NCBI GenBank assembly: GCA_016699735.1 | Contig: CP065008.1 | Coordinates: 2,108,001-2,172,000, forward strand | Direction of reading: 5' to 3' | DNA from: Alphaproteobacteria bacterium | GTDB lineage: Bacteria; Pseudomonadota; Alphaproteobacteria; Micavibrionales; Micavibrionaceae | DNA: 64,000 nucleotides | In this document: positions 1-8,794 of the stretch, piece by piece | Position numbering within the stretch: the first letter of the stretch is position 1 | Layout of the letters: each line of letters begins with the position of its first letter | The notes under the pieces: generated by a model | Databases searched by the model: none | What the model was told of the DNA's origin: nothing | Seen by the model: the letters and a program-made list of their open reading frames with translations, nothing else | Made by a program: the position numbers and the translations under genes

Positions 1-720
1 GTTAAACGGACTGACCTTAAAACCCTCCCCGCTTAACCGGGCGATAAAATCCTCTTTTCCGTATAAACGCACATGGTCCCACTGGCCGAAGCGGCGCTCC
101 TGCTCACCCGGATCGTTGATATCCGGCTGCTCGTCCGTCCCCTGCCCGTCCGTGGCCAAAGGAACCATGAGCATGGCAACCCCGCCCGGTTTAAGAACGC
201 GCAGGATCTCCCGCATCGCCTTGCGGTCGTCGGGAATATGTTCCAGTACGTGCGAACAGATCACGATATCGAAGTCGCCATCCTTAAAGGGCATGGCGGT
301 GATGTCCGCCTTCTGGATACGCTCGATATGGCGGTAACGGGCCAGATCGAGATCGCTGGCCACATAATCAACCTGCTTGTGGCGCTTGAGCCAGAGATAA
401 AGCCCGAAATCGGGAGCGATATGAAGAATCCGCAAGGGCTTCACGCCCACACCCGCTACATTCTTGAGATAAAGCATCATCAGCCGCGTCCGGTCCGCGC
501 TGCGGCAAGCAGGGCACTGGTCATGCTCCCGGATCATGCCTCCAACCACCTTCCGGCGGTGAAGCACCTCGAAATCCGCGCCATGGGAAATATATTTGCT
601 AACCGAGGCCTCGCACAGCGGGCAGGTCACCGCCGCCCCGCTATATATCATGCGCCGCAAGCCATAGCGCACGGGCTGCGGCAGAGCGCCTGTCAATCTT
701 CGGCGGAGAGAGAGTTGCAT
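1..720 (-). CDS. SAM-dependent methyltransferase with N-terminal zinc ribbon (partial, C-terminus off the edge)
   Basis: The reading frame starts at the ATG whose first base is 720 and runs without a stop through base 1, giving at least 240 residues, so the 3' end lies outside the window. An AAGGTGAT ribosome binding site precedes the ATG. Two Cys pairs (CPLC at residues 33-36, CPAC at 69-72) suggest a zinc ribbon. The Rossmann part follows: a motif I region near 98-106 (ILHIAPDFG), an acidic strand end at ASDLD, and the class I signature VLEHIPDD followed by LRVLKPGG at 174-180. Such zinc-ribbon methyltransferases are common in surface polysaccharide loci; the substrate is unknown. Its composition matches the host, unlike the neighbouring island. 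Confidence 0.85.
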   Translation of the reverse strand, partial: MQLSLRRRLTGALPQPVRYGLRRMIYSGAAVTCPLCEASVSKYISHGADFEVLHRRKVVGGMIREHDQCPACRSADRTRLMMLYLKNVAGVGVKPLRILHIAPDFGLYLWLKRHKQVDYVASDLDLARYRHIERIQKADITAMPFKDGDFDIVICSHVLEHIPDDRKAMREILRVLKPGGVAMLMVPLATDGQGTDEQPDINDPGEQERRFGQWDHVRLYGKEDFIARLSGEGFKVSPFN

Positions 721-854
721 CGGATATCACCTTTCTGAACAAATCACGCGCTGGAAGCGCAGGACATTAACACGATTGAATTTTCACGACAAGTTTTGGG
801 CGCACCTGCATGGCCAACGCCCAGACTGAATGATAAGCAAAAACCGGGCCAGCA

Positions 855-1448
855 CTAGTAATTGGGACGCAAAAGTGAAGAAACATCTCTATAAAACTTA
901 TTAAAAGAACCCGAATTCGTTCTTGCCAGATTAATATCAAATTTATTAGTAAAGGGAGGTTGGTCGACCGTCGGACTATACCTGTTTCCTGACATTCTCC
1001 CACTTAGCCATCCTTTTGCATCTCTAATATCCTCAGCGTTGGCAGGTACAAGCAAATTTTCAGGCAAACCGCGATACCCTGCCAATGAAGAGGCAGAAGC
1101 AAGAAACCAAGACTCAAACTCACTTTTTGCAAGAATGACCTTAAAGTTTCCATCTGACCTTATTGATTCTGCTCTCTGCTTTAATTCAGCCCCTTTTACA
1201 GCAGGGCAATCATCATCGGCATCCAAGAGTATTATTGTAGCACCGCCCATACCAGCTTTTCGAACAGCTAGTTCGACCATTTTTCTGTATTCTAGATTAT
1301 CATTGAATTTAGATCGATGAAGCCTGAGACAAGGGCGCATAATTCTATAAGAAAAAGACGGGTCAACATCATAAATTACTCTATCTATTAACAATGGTAG
1401 GGAGTCTACGTCTCCATGGCCTTCAACAATGCAAGAAATAGTCAGCAA
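855..1448 (-). CDS. Toprim-like DUF4276-type protein, probable nuclease partner of the upstream ATPase
   Basis: This 197-residue protein has the layout of a Toprim-like DUF4276 protein: an N-terminal strand with the acidic motif VEGHGD (Glu9), then LLDADDD (Asp76, Asp78) and a later acidic patch KSEFESWFLA near residues 108-117. These are the expected metal ligands of a Toprim nuclease. It begins at a TTG 11 bases after the stop of the ATPase gene, with AGGA upstream, so the two are almost certainly co-translated. Codon use is AT-rich, in contrast to the flanking genes. The pair resembles a split version of OLD/Gabija-type proteins, where ATPase and Toprim occur in one chain. An anti-phage role is inferred, not shown. 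Confidence 0.75.
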   Translation of the reverse strand: MLTISCIVEGHGDVDSLPLLIDRVIYDVDPSFSYRIMRPCLRLHRSKFNDNLEYRKMVELAVRKAGMGGATIILLDADDDCPAVKGAELKQRAESIRSDGNFKVILAKSEFESWFLASASSLAGYRGLPENLLVPANAEDIRDAKGWLSGRMSGNRYSPTVDQPPFTNKFDINLARTNSGSFNKFYRDVSSLLRPNY

Positions 1449-1459
1449 AATAATTATTC

Positions 1460-2647
1460 CTAAGTCTCATCGTCAGTGAAATTTACCATTCCTTCATCGG
1501 GAACAAGCTGTCCAAGACGAAGCAGTTCGCCAGCCGTAACAAGTTTCTCTTTTATGGCACTTCTACCTGCTTCATCTATTTTGGCAATTCTAGTTGTTCC
1601 CTTTTCTGAACTTACTGCCAAAATACTGTCGTCGGAAATATCAGGATGATCGAGAAGGTCGGGGCTATGGCTGGTGACAATAATTTGGGTGTTCATAGAC
1701 GCCTCATTCAGGGCTTCACGCAAAACCCCTGCTGCTGCGGGATGCAATGCTGCTTCAGGTTCTTCAATTCCGACAAGTGGAATTTTACTATCTAAATCCT
1801 TTCTGGATTGAAAAAGCGCTATCAATACTCCCAAGGCTCGTAAAGTGCCATCTGACATATTTGCTGCCAGAAATCTCCATGGATCTTTTGATCCTAAAAC
1901 TTGTTGCTTAAATTCTAGAGTCTCTTTAGGACCAACAATTTTAAATTCAACCCCTTCGACACTAGGAACAACTTTAGAGAGGAATTCTTCAATTCTTCTT
2001 TTTATTGCAATATGCTGCTCCAATTGCCTAACGACACTAGCAATATTATGACCATCTCTTTGCAGTATTTCCCCTGTGTCCGGTGCCTGCAGCTCTCTGA
2101 TAATTTCTGGGTTAAGATTATAAAAGCCCATATGAGAGAGACTTTCATAAATCTTTCTGAATTCTGGTAAACCAGAAACATTAACAAGATATAAACGATC
2201 ACTAGATGCTGCGGGTGGCTGACTACTAATGCTGGAGGATATAACTTGGCCACGCTCTACTCTATAGTGTGCGCTTTTTTGAAAAAAAGCATTAAATTGA
2301 CACTCTTCGCTGCGAACCTCAAAACCACCTTTTGGTTGCGCGGAAATTTCAAATTCATAAAAACCTGAACCACCCATACGATCTTGAAAATGAAGTTTTA
2401 TTTTCAAATTTCTAGGGTGACCTGTTGACCGCCGCCTTACTTCTTTGATCCCGTTTCTATCACGCAAAGCATGGTCAAGAGTGGTATTTAATGAGTCAGA
2501 AACTAGCCTCAAAGCATCAAGAAAATTACTTTTTCCCGATCCATTCGGCCCAACAAGATATGTCAAAGGCTTAAGCTCAACGTCGCAGTACCCTATACTA
2601 CGATAGTTCTTTAATATAACCCTTGTAATAAATCTTGAATCGCCCAC
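1460..2647 (-). CDS. AAA/ABC-type ATPase (AAA15/AAA21, RecF/OLD-like)
   Basis: The protein has 395 residues with a full RecF/SMC-like ABC ATPase set: Walker A GPNGSGKS at 33-40, a signature-like MSDGTLR at 264-270, Walker B with catalytic Glu in VGIEEPE near 292-298, and a switch histidine in TSHSPD at 325-330. The N-terminus (LKNYRSIG) is typical of OLD-family ATPase heads. The start is a GTG only 19 bases after the rpoD stop, with no hairpin between, so transcription may come from rpoD read-through. One 60-base sample (1861-1920) has about 37% G+C by hand count, far below neighbours, which points to transfer. With the Toprim-like gene it forms a probable two-gene defence module. The exact family name is uncertain. 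Confidence 0.8.
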   Translation of the reverse strand: MGDSRFITRVILKNYRSIGYCDVELKPLTYLVGPNGSGKSNFLDALRLVSDSLNTTLDHALRDRNGIKEVRRRSTGHPRNLKIKLHFQDRMGGSGFYEFEISAQPKGGFEVRSEECQFNAFFQKSAHYRVERGQVISSSISSQPPAASSDRLYLVNVSGLPEFRKIYESLSHMGFYNLNPEIIRELQAPDTGEILQRDGHNIASVVRQLEQHIAIKRRIEEFLSKVVPSVEGVEFKIVGPKETLEFKQQVLGSKDPWRFLAANMSDGTLRALGVLIALFQSRKDLDSKIPLVGIEEPEAALHPAAAGVLREALNEASMNTQIIVTSHSPDLLDHPDISDDSILAVSSEKGTTRIAKIDEAGRSAIKEKLVTAGELLRLGQLVPDEGMVNFTDDET

Positions 2648-2666
2648 AATAACTAGCTTTTAAAAA

Positions 2667-4736
2667 TCAAGTATCCAAAAAACTCCGCAGCTTGCGCGAG
2701 CGGCTCGGATGTTTGAGCTTCCGCAGCGCCTTCGCCTCAATCTGACGGATGCGCTCACGGGTCACGTTGAATTGCTGCCCGACTTCCTCAAGAGTATGGT
2801 CAGTATTCATGCCGATCCCGAACCGCATCCGCAGAACGCGTTCCTCGCGGGGAGTCAGGGAGGCCAGAACCCGCGTGGTGGTTTCACGAAGATTGGAATG
2901 GATTGCGCTTTCAATCGGCAAAATCGCGTTCTTATCCTCGATGAAATCACCCAGAGAAGAGTCCTCCTCGTCCCCGATCGGCGTTTCAAGCGACACCGGC
3001 TCCTTGGCGATCTTGAGAACCTTGCGGACCTTGTCCAAGGGCATATGCAGGCGCTCAGCCAGTTCCTCGGGCGTCGGCTCGCGGCCGATTTCATGCATCA
3101 TCTGGCGCGAGGTCCGCACCAACTTGTTGATCGTCTCGATCATGTGTACCGGAATACGGATCGTACGCGCCTGATCGGCGATTGAACGGGTAATCGCCTG
3201 CCGGATCCACCACGTTGCATAAGTCGAAAATTTGTAGCCCCGGCGGTATTCGAATTTATCGACCGCCTTCATCAGGCCGATATTGCCCTCCTGAATCAGA
3301 TCAAGGAACTGCAGACCGCGGTTGGTGTATTTCTTGGCAATCGAAATCACGAGCCGCAGGTTCGCCTCGACCATTTCCTTCTTGGCCCGTCCGGCTTCGG
3401 TTTCGCCCTTTTTGACAGTCCCAACGATGCGGCGGAATTCGGCGATGGGCAGCATGGCCTCGTCCGAAATCGCCGCGATCTGGTCGCGCATCGGCGCAAT
3501 AGACTGCTCATGCTTGTCGGCAAATTTAACCCAGCCCTTGTCTTTCAACTTGCCAACACGGTTGAGCCATTTCTTATCCAGTTCGGACCCATAATACTCC
3601 TCAAGGAACCGTTCGCGCTTGACGCCGCAATCGACAGCCAGACGCATGAGCTTGCCCTCAATGGCCACGAGTTCCCTGTTGATGGTGTAAAGACGGTCAA
3701 TCAGTTGCTCGATCCGCGCATTATTAAGATGCACGTCATTCATATGTCCGACCATCTCGCTCTTGAGCTTGTTGTATTTCTTATCGACATCCACAGGCGG
3801 CTTTTTACCCTTCGTCAGCCACTCCATGCGTTCGTCTTGGACCTTACGCATCTTTTTGTAGGTCTTCTGGATTTTCGCAAAAATTTCGAACACCAGCGGC
3901 GCGAGTTCCTCCTCCATAGCAGAAAGCGAAACATTGCTCTCGTCATCGAGCATATCGGCTTCGGGATCGGCGTCCGGATCGGGCTGCGGCTGCTCCTCGG
4001 GTTCCTCGTCCTTACTTTTTTTTCCGGATTTTTTCACCGGAGCCGGCTCAGCCTTCAGCGGAGCAGCTTTCTTTGCGGCGGGTTTCTGGTCCTTGGCCGA
4101 TTTGGCTTTGGGCAGTTCGTCGGCCTGAGGCTGAGGCTTGACGAAAACCGGCGCTTCACCGTCCGGCCCTTGATTATACGTCGCCTCAAGGTCGATCACC
4201 TCACGCAACAGGATATCCCCGTTTTGCAGCGCCTCATACCAGGCGATAATGGATTCAATCGCCAGCGGGCTTTCGCAGATACCGCCGATCATCAATTCGC
4301 GTCCGGCCTCGATCCGCTTGGCGATGGCAATTTCACCCTCGCGGGAGAGCAGTTCAACCGCCCCCATTTCACGCAGGTACATTCTGACCGGGTCATCCGT
4401 ACGGCCGGTATCGTCGTCGGCGATATTTCCACGGCCCTCATACTCCCCTTCTTCGGAAGCGGGTTCTGAAGCTCTCCCTGAACCACCCTCGGCTTCAACC
4501 TCGTCCTCATTATCGACGACCTGAATCCCCTGCTCGGACAGAGCCGAATAGACATCCTCGATCTGCTCGGCAGTGAACCCCTTAGCGGGAAGCGCCTTGT
4601 TGATCTGATCGTTGGTCAGAAAACCCTTTTTCTCCGACACAGTCACAAGCTTGCTGACGATCCCCGCCAGCACATCTTGAGCTTCCCCCGGCTTTTCTTG
4701 CTTCTTTTTTTGTTTGACGTTTGCTTTCACGGCCAT
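2667..4736 (-). CDS. rpoD: RNA polymerase primary sigma factor RpoD (sigma-70)
   Basis: This is the housekeeping sigma factor of 689 residues. Region 1.1 lies at the N-terminus, region 1.2 at TDDPVRMYLREMG, region 2 at NLRLVISIAKKY through YKFSTYATWWIRQA, region 3 at PVSLETPIG, and region 4 at TRERIRQIEAKALRKL. Between regions 1.2 and 2 is a long Lys/Ala/Pro then Asp/Glu-rich linker, common in alphaproteobacterial RpoD but low in complexity here. I chose the ATG at 4736 with GGGTG about eight bases upstream; an in-frame TTG five codons earlier is less likely. It lies downstream of dnaG, as in the classical macromolecular synthesis operon, but a 200-base gap leaves room for its own promoter. 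Confidence 0.97.
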   Translation of the reverse strand: MAVKANVKQKKKQEKPGEAQDVLAGIVSKLVTVSEKKGFLTNDQINKALPAKGFTAEQIEDVYSALSEQGIQVVDNEDEVEAEGGSGRASEPASEEGEYEGRGNIADDDTGRTDDPVRMYLREMGAVELLSREGEIAIAKRIEAGRELMIGGICESPLAIESIIAWYEALQNGDILLREVIDLEATYNQGPDGEAPVFVKPQPQADELPKAKSAKDQKPAAKKAAPLKAEPAPVKKSGKKSKDEEPEEQPQPDPDADPEADMLDDESNVSLSAMEEELAPLVFEIFAKIQKTYKKMRKVQDERMEWLTKGKKPPVDVDKKYNKLKSEMVGHMNDVHLNNARIEQLIDRLYTINRELVAIEGKLMRLAVDCGVKRERFLEEYYGSELDKKWLNRVGKLKDKGWVKFADKHEQSIAPMRDQIAAISDEAMLPIAEFRRIVGTVKKGETEAGRAKKEMVEANLRLVISIAKKYTNRGLQFLDLIQEGNIGLMKAVDKFEYRRGYKFSTYATWWIRQAITRSIADQARTIRIPVHMIETINKLVRTSRQMMHEIGREPTPEELAERLHMPLDKVRKVLKIAKEPVSLETPIGDEEDSSLGDFIEDKNAILPIESAIHSNLRETTTRVLASLTPREERVLRMRFGIGMNTDHTLEEVGQQFNVTRERIRQIEAKALRKLKHPSRSRKLRSFLDT

Positions 4737-4936
4737 ATTCAAGACACCCAAGTTCCTTTAAGTCTGTCGACTCGCGCAATCCAAAGTCTGTAACTTATTC
4801 ACGTTTTATATGAATTTCAAAGCGTTATGTCGCGTTTTTTCATATTTTTCAAGAAGATTTCGCGCTTCCAGTTAAAACGCACCCCAAAACGCAAACACTG
4901 AAAAAGCCCCAAACAACACCAAAACGCCTGAAAACC

Positions 4937-6685
4937 CTAGTTTCTATGAGCTTGTTTCTGTGCTGCCGCCTCTTTCCACGCCACCCAACTCGACGCAACA
5001 CTCTCAGGTTGCGCCCGCGGCGAACAAAACGAAGCGTGAACATACACAGATTCGCTCAAAATGTCATGGATTTCTTCAGAAAATCCTTTGGCGTTCATTT
5101 TCTCAATCAACTCGGTGCGCCCGATATTCGAATCTTCCGCCAAGAGGGTCACAAGTTCCTGCCGGAAACGGTCGAGCGCTACATCGGAAACTTCAAGAGA
5201 GCCAAGACCTTCCTCGATCTGTTCGTAGATATGCGGATGGTTGACCACGGCGGCCAGCAAAATTCTGGCCGATAAAGTCCGGCGGTGGTCCAGAGGTCTG
5301 GCGGGAGAGCGCACGGGCGGCTGGGCAGGAAAGCGGCTGTTGCGGTTCGCGCTGTTCACAGTGTTCTTGGCCGCAGACCGAAAAAATTGCTGCGAAAACC
5401 GCTCCAGCAGCTTCTGGCGGTAGAGGCTCTGCACGTCGCGGTCGGCGATCCGCGCCACCTGATCCAGCAACTCCTTTTTCAGTCCGGCCTGCGATTCGGG
5501 TGTGGTAAAGACCCGCCCCGCCGTCAAACTGGTCCAGAGAAAATCCACAAGCGGAAGGGCGTTCCCCAGAACTGCCCGGAACGAATCGGCGCCACGCGAA
5601 CGGATCATCGTATCGGGATCCTCCCCCTCCGGCAGAAAGGCGATCCGTGCGCTCTGCCCCGGCTGAAGCAGGGGCAACAGCCGATCCCGCGCCCGTTCCG
5701 CCGCCCGCCGTCCCGCCGAATCACCATCAAAGCAAAGCAGCGGTTCCTTGTCGGAACCGGGGATCATCTTCCACAAAAGCAAGATCTGCTCATCCGTCAG
5801 CGCGGTTCCCATCGGCGCAACGGCGCTCTTCATCCCTGCAACAGCGCAGGCAATGACGTCCAGATACCCCTCAACGACAATCGGCGCCTCACCGCTGGTC
5901 GCCGCCATCCGCGCATGAGGCTCCCCATAAAGCACACGGCTTTTATTGAACAGGGGCGAATCGGGGGAGTTTATATATTTCGGCGGCTTGAAATCGCCAT
6001 GATCCGGCGCCCGCAGATGCTCGGGCAGAATGCGCCCGCCAAAGGCCACCGTCCGCCCGCGCCGATCCGTCACAGGAAACATGATCCGCCCGCGGAAAAA
6101 CGCATACGCCCCGCGCCCTTTCGCGGACTCCTTCAAGACCCCGGCCTGGATCATATCGGCATCAGAATACCCCTGTCCCCTCAGATACTGGCCCAGCAAC
6201 TGCGCCTCTTCAGGTGCGTAGCCGATCCTGTAGGCCTCGATCGTTTCCGCGTTCAGACCGCGCCCGAGAAGATACCCCAGCGCCTGTTTGTTACGGGTCT
6301 CCCGCAAACACTCCTGAAAATAACAGGTCGTCTCCTCCATCAGGGTGAACAAATCCTTCTGACGGCGGGATTGCTCGATATCTCTCGGATTCTGCTGCGG
6401 AACCTGCATCCCCGCCTCCGCCGCCAGCGTCTCGACCGCATCCATGAAGGAGAGATTGTCGTGCCGCATCAGAAACCCGATCGAATCCCCGTGCGCCCCG
6501 CAGCCGAAACAGTGAAAGAAATGTTTGTCGTCGCTAATGGTAAAGGACGGGGTTTTCTCCCGGTGAAACGGGCAGCAGGCCTTGAATTCCCGGCCCGCCC
6601 TTACAACCCTGACCTTCCGCCCGATAATATCGGACAGGGTCAAACGGCTTCGAAGCTCATCCAGAAATCGTGGCGGCAGGGTCAT
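4937..6685 (-). CDS. dnaG: DNA primase DnaG
   Basis: DnaG makes RNA primers at the replication fork together with the DnaB helicase. The 582-residue protein has the N-terminal CHC2 zinc-binding domain (Cys38, His41, Cys59, Cys62), the primase catalytic core, and a Toprim domain with EGYLDVIA and the acidic DGDSAGRRAAER motif. The C-terminal helicase-interaction region is short and weakly conserved, as usual. The ATG at 6685 has AAAAGGA seven bases upstream. It is separated from yqeY by a terminator, so it probably has its own promoter in the AT-rich gap 6686-6832. The order yqeY-dnaG-rpoD with divergent carA is the usual alphaproteobacterial arrangement. Confidence 0.96.
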   Translation of the reverse strand: MTLPPRFLDELRSRLTLSDIIGRKVRVVRAGREFKACCPFHREKTPSFTISDDKHFFHCFGCGAHGDSIGFLMRHDNLSFMDAVETLAAEAGMQVPQQNPRDIEQSRRQKDLFTLMEETTCYFQECLRETRNKQALGYLLGRGLNAETIEAYRIGYAPEEAQLLGQYLRGQGYSDADMIQAGVLKESAKGRGAYAFFRGRIMFPVTDRRGRTVAFGGRILPEHLRAPDHGDFKPPKYINSPDSPLFNKSRVLYGEPHARMAATSGEAPIVVEGYLDVIACAVAGMKSAVAPMGTALTDEQILLLWKMIPGSDKEPLLCFDGDSAGRRAAERARDRLLPLLQPGQSARIAFLPEGEDPDTMIRSRGADSFRAVLGNALPLVDFLWTSLTAGRVFTTPESQAGLKKELLDQVARIADRDVQSLYRQKLLERFSQQFFRSAAKNTVNSANRNSRFPAQPPVRSPARPLDHRRTLSARILLAAVVNHPHIYEQIEEGLGSLEVSDVALDRFRQELVTLLAEDSNIGRTELIEKMNAKGFSEEIHDILSESVYVHASFCSPRAQPESVASSWVAWKEAAAQKQAHRN

Positions 6686-6832
6686 AATAGTCCTTTTGAA
6701 AGAGATACCAAGGCGATGCTAGCACCGATCCGGTGGTTAAATCCCAAAAGCTGGAAAAAACCCTGAAAAAATATGTGAGTTGTGTGCATAATATGTTTGC
6801 ATATGTAAATACACTTGAGTATGATCCGGCCC

Positions 6833-6870
6833 AATAAAAACAGAAAAATAATAGCCTTTTGGCCATTATT
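6833..6870 (-). terminator. Rho-independent terminator downstream of yqeY
   Basis: On the minus strand AATAATGGCC pairs with GGCTATTATT (one mismatch) across an AAAA loop and is followed by TTTCTGTTTTT. It lies about 160 bases after the yqeY stop and before dnaG, so it should end the yqeY transcript. Confidence 0.65.
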
Positions 6871-6894
6871 TAATACACAGAAAAAGACCGTAAA

Positions 6895-7023
6895 ATGCCG
6901 GACGTATTTAAAAAGAACTGCAAAATCAAGCTGATAGAGTACGGCGAGAACTGCAAGTCCGCGCCCTTCTGGTCAATTCTGAAAGAAAAAGCCAGAACCC
7001 TGTGGGCACGCAAGGCCGCTTAA
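6895..7023 (+). CDS. possible 42-residue small protein
   Basis: An ATG at 6895 opens a 42-codon frame ending in TAA at 7021-7023. The peptide is basic and amphipathic, with two Cys-containing stretches (NCKIKLIEYGENCK) and a Trp/Lys-rich end (PFWSILKEKARTLWARKAA). Its stop is eight bases from the convergent yqeY stop. No good ribosome binding site is visible, only a purine run before the ATG. It lies antisense to the yqeY 3' leader-out region. The codon use looks like the host, but it may be chance; I do not recognise a family. Confidence 0.35.
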   Translation: MPDVFKKNCKIKLIEYGENCKSAPFWSILKEKARTLWARKAA

Positions 7024-7031
7024 CCCGGACC

Positions 7032-7496
7032 TCAGCCGCCCAGCTTGCTTTTCACGATGGCTCCGGCCTTCCCCATATCGATCTGACCGGCATAGCGGGT
7101 TTTCAGCAATCCCATGACCTTACCCATATCCTTGACTCCGGCCGCTCCGGTTTCAGAGATGATCGCCGCAACTGCCGCCTCGACTTCGGCGTCGGAAAGC
7201 TGCTGGGGCATATACCCTTGAATGATATCAATTTCCTTCTGCTCTTTCTCGGCAAGATCGTTCCGGTTGGCGGCTTTATATTGCTGGATGGAATCCTGCC
7301 GCTGTTTGATCATGGATTGCAGTAAAGAGAGAATTTCGGGATCACCTATACCGCCCTCCGGCCCGCCCTGCCCCCGTGCATCGATATCCTTGCTCTTGAT
7401 AGCGGCGAGGATCAGACGCAGGGTTCCAACGGCGTCCTTATCCTGCTTTTTCATGGCCTCTTTGTAGGCGTTATTGATTTCTGCACGTTTTTGCAC
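7032..7496 (-). CDS. GatB/YqeY domain protein
   Basis: The 154-residue protein is a stand-alone YqeY, homologous to the tail domain of the GatB/GatE tRNA-dependent amidotransferases. It has the expected all-helical layout: an N-terminal part with LRLILAAIKSKDIDAR, the middle SMIKQRQDSIQQYKAANR, then IIQGYMPQQLS and a C-terminal GKVMGLLK segment. The start is a GTG with AAGGA seven bases upstream. Its biochemical role is not settled, although tRNA binding is assumed from the family. It is divergent from carA with an 86-base gap that must hold both promoters. It sits upstream of dnaG, a conserved neighbourhood in alphaproteobacteria. Confidence 0.92.
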   Translation of the reverse strand: MQKRAEINNAYKEAMKKQDKDAVGTLRLILAAIKSKDIDARGQGGPEGGIGDPEILSLLQSMIKQRQDSIQQYKAANRNDLAEKEQKEIDIIQGYMPQQLSDAEVEAAVAAIISETGAAGVKDMGKVMGLLKTRYAGQIDMGKAGAIVKSKLGG

Positions 7497-7582
7497 TTTT
7501 TTTCCTTTTCTTTTAACTCAAAACACTTTAAGGACAGTGTCTCTAGCAATACCTGCAATCGTTGCTGGAGAACCCACCGAGA

Positions 7583-8743
7583 ATGTCTGATCTGTCTTAC
7601 GCAAAACGCCCTCAAAATGCAACTGCCGTTCTCGTTCTTGCCGATGGCACCGTGTTCTGGGGAAAAGGGCTCGGCGCGGCCACGACATCCGTCGGGGAAA
7701 TCTGCTTCAACACGTCCATGACCGGCTATCAGGAAATCCTGACCGACCCCAGCTACGCCGGGCAGATTATCAATTTCACTTTCCCGCATATCGGCAATGT
7801 TGGCACGAATAAGGAAGATATTGAAACGCTTAACCCGGCCGCACGCGGTCTGGTCCTGCGCGAGGATATCACCGAACCCTCCAACTGGCGGTCCTTCAAG
7901 CCCCTCAATGAATGGCTTAAGGAACATGATATGCCCGGAATATGCGGCATCGATACGCGGGCGCTGACCCGCCGCATCCGCGACAAGGGCGCCCCCAATG
8001 GCGTCTTGTGCCACAACCCCGACGGAAAGTTCGATCTTCCGGCCCTGCAGAGACAGGCATCCGATTGGCCGGGACTGGAGGGCATGGACCTCGCCAAGGA
8101 TGTCTCCTGCACCCAGAGTTATAAATGGGATGAGACCTTGTGGTCTTTGGACAAGGGATATGGGCGTCAGGACAATGCCAAATATAAAGTCGTGGCCATC
8201 GATTACGGCGCCAAAAGAAACATCCTGCGCTGCCTGGCCTCTTCGGGCGCAGAGGTAACCGTTGTTCCGGCGAACGCCAGCGCGGCAGATATTCTCTCTC
8301 ACAAGCCGGACGGGGTTTTTCTCTCGAACGGTCCCGGCGACCCGGAGGCGACCGGAGTCTATGCCGTTCCCGTCATTCGCGAATTGCTCGATAAAAACGT
8401 CCCGATCTTTGGCATCTGTCTCGGGCATCAACTCCTTGCGCTGGCGCTAGGCGGAAAGACAAGAAAAATGCATCTCGGCCACCGGGGCGCCAACCACCCG
8501 GTGAAAGATATAATGACCGGAAAGGTCGAAATCACGTCCCAGAACCATGGCTTTGAGGTCATCGCCGAAAGCCTTCCGGGCAACGCCGAAGTCACACACA
8601 TCAGCCTGTTCGATGGAACCAACGAGGGTTTAAGGGTCAAGGATAAGCCGGCCTTCTCGGTGCAGTACCACCCCGAAGCCTCCCCCGGCCCGCAAGACAG
8701 CCATTATCTTTTTGACCGCTTTGCCAAAAATATGAAACGATAG
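7583..8743 (+). CDS. carA: carbamoyl-phosphate synthase small (glutaminase) subunit
   Basis: CarA hydrolyses glutamine and passes ammonia to CarB for carbamoyl phosphate synthesis, which feeds arginine and pyrimidines. The 386-residue protein has the CPSase small-chain N domain (DGTVFWGKG, FNTSMTGYQE, ITEPSNWR) and a class I glutamine amidotransferase domain with the nucleophile in GICLGHQ and the His-Glu pair in QYHPEASPGP. I chose the ATG at 7583, preceded by GGAG; a TTG seven codons earlier is in frame but unlikely. Its partner carB does not follow directly: two genes for secreted proteins lie between them, 1.5 kb in all. Confidence 0.97.
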   Translation: MSDLSYAKRPQNATAVLVLADGTVFWGKGLGAATTSVGEICFNTSMTGYQEILTDPSYAGQIINFTFPHIGNVGTNKEDIETLNPAARGLVLREDITEPSNWRSFKPLNEWLKEHDMPGICGIDTRALTRRIRDKGAPNGVLCHNPDGKFDLPALQRQASDWPGLEGMDLAKDVSCTQSYKWDETLWSLDKGYGRQDNAKYKVVAIDYGAKRNILRCLASSGAEVTVVPANASAADILSHKPDGVFLSNGPGDPEATGVYAVPVIRELLDKNVPIFGICLGHQLLALALGGKTRKMHLGHRGANHPVKDIMTGKVEITSQNHGFEVIAESLPGNAEVTHISLFDGTNEGLRVKDKPAFSVQYHPEASPGPQDSHYLFDRFAKNMKR

Positions 8744-8794
8744 CGTGCTGGAAATAATAGGGAATATATTTATATTCATCATGAGGAAATTGTT

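Larger units (their letters stand above)
6686..7031. other. 346-base gap between dnaG and yqeY
   Basis: The gap is AT-rich between about 6760 and 6900 and should hold the dnaG promoter on the minus strand, although I cannot pick a convincing -35/-10 pair. It also contains a minus-strand hairpin terminator (6833-6870) and a 42-codon plus-strand ORF (6895-7023). I see no other gene in it. Confidence 0.6.

Noticed and set aside
73..738. 221-codon plus-strand frame at the left edge
   Set aside because: It is the antisense of the partial methyltransferase, which has clear SAM-binding and Cys-pair motifs on the minus strand.
5285..6766. 493-codon plus-strand frame opposite dnaG
   Set aside because: dnaG is unambiguous, with zinc and Toprim motifs. 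The plus-strand translation is Arg/Pro-rich and lacks a ribosome binding site.
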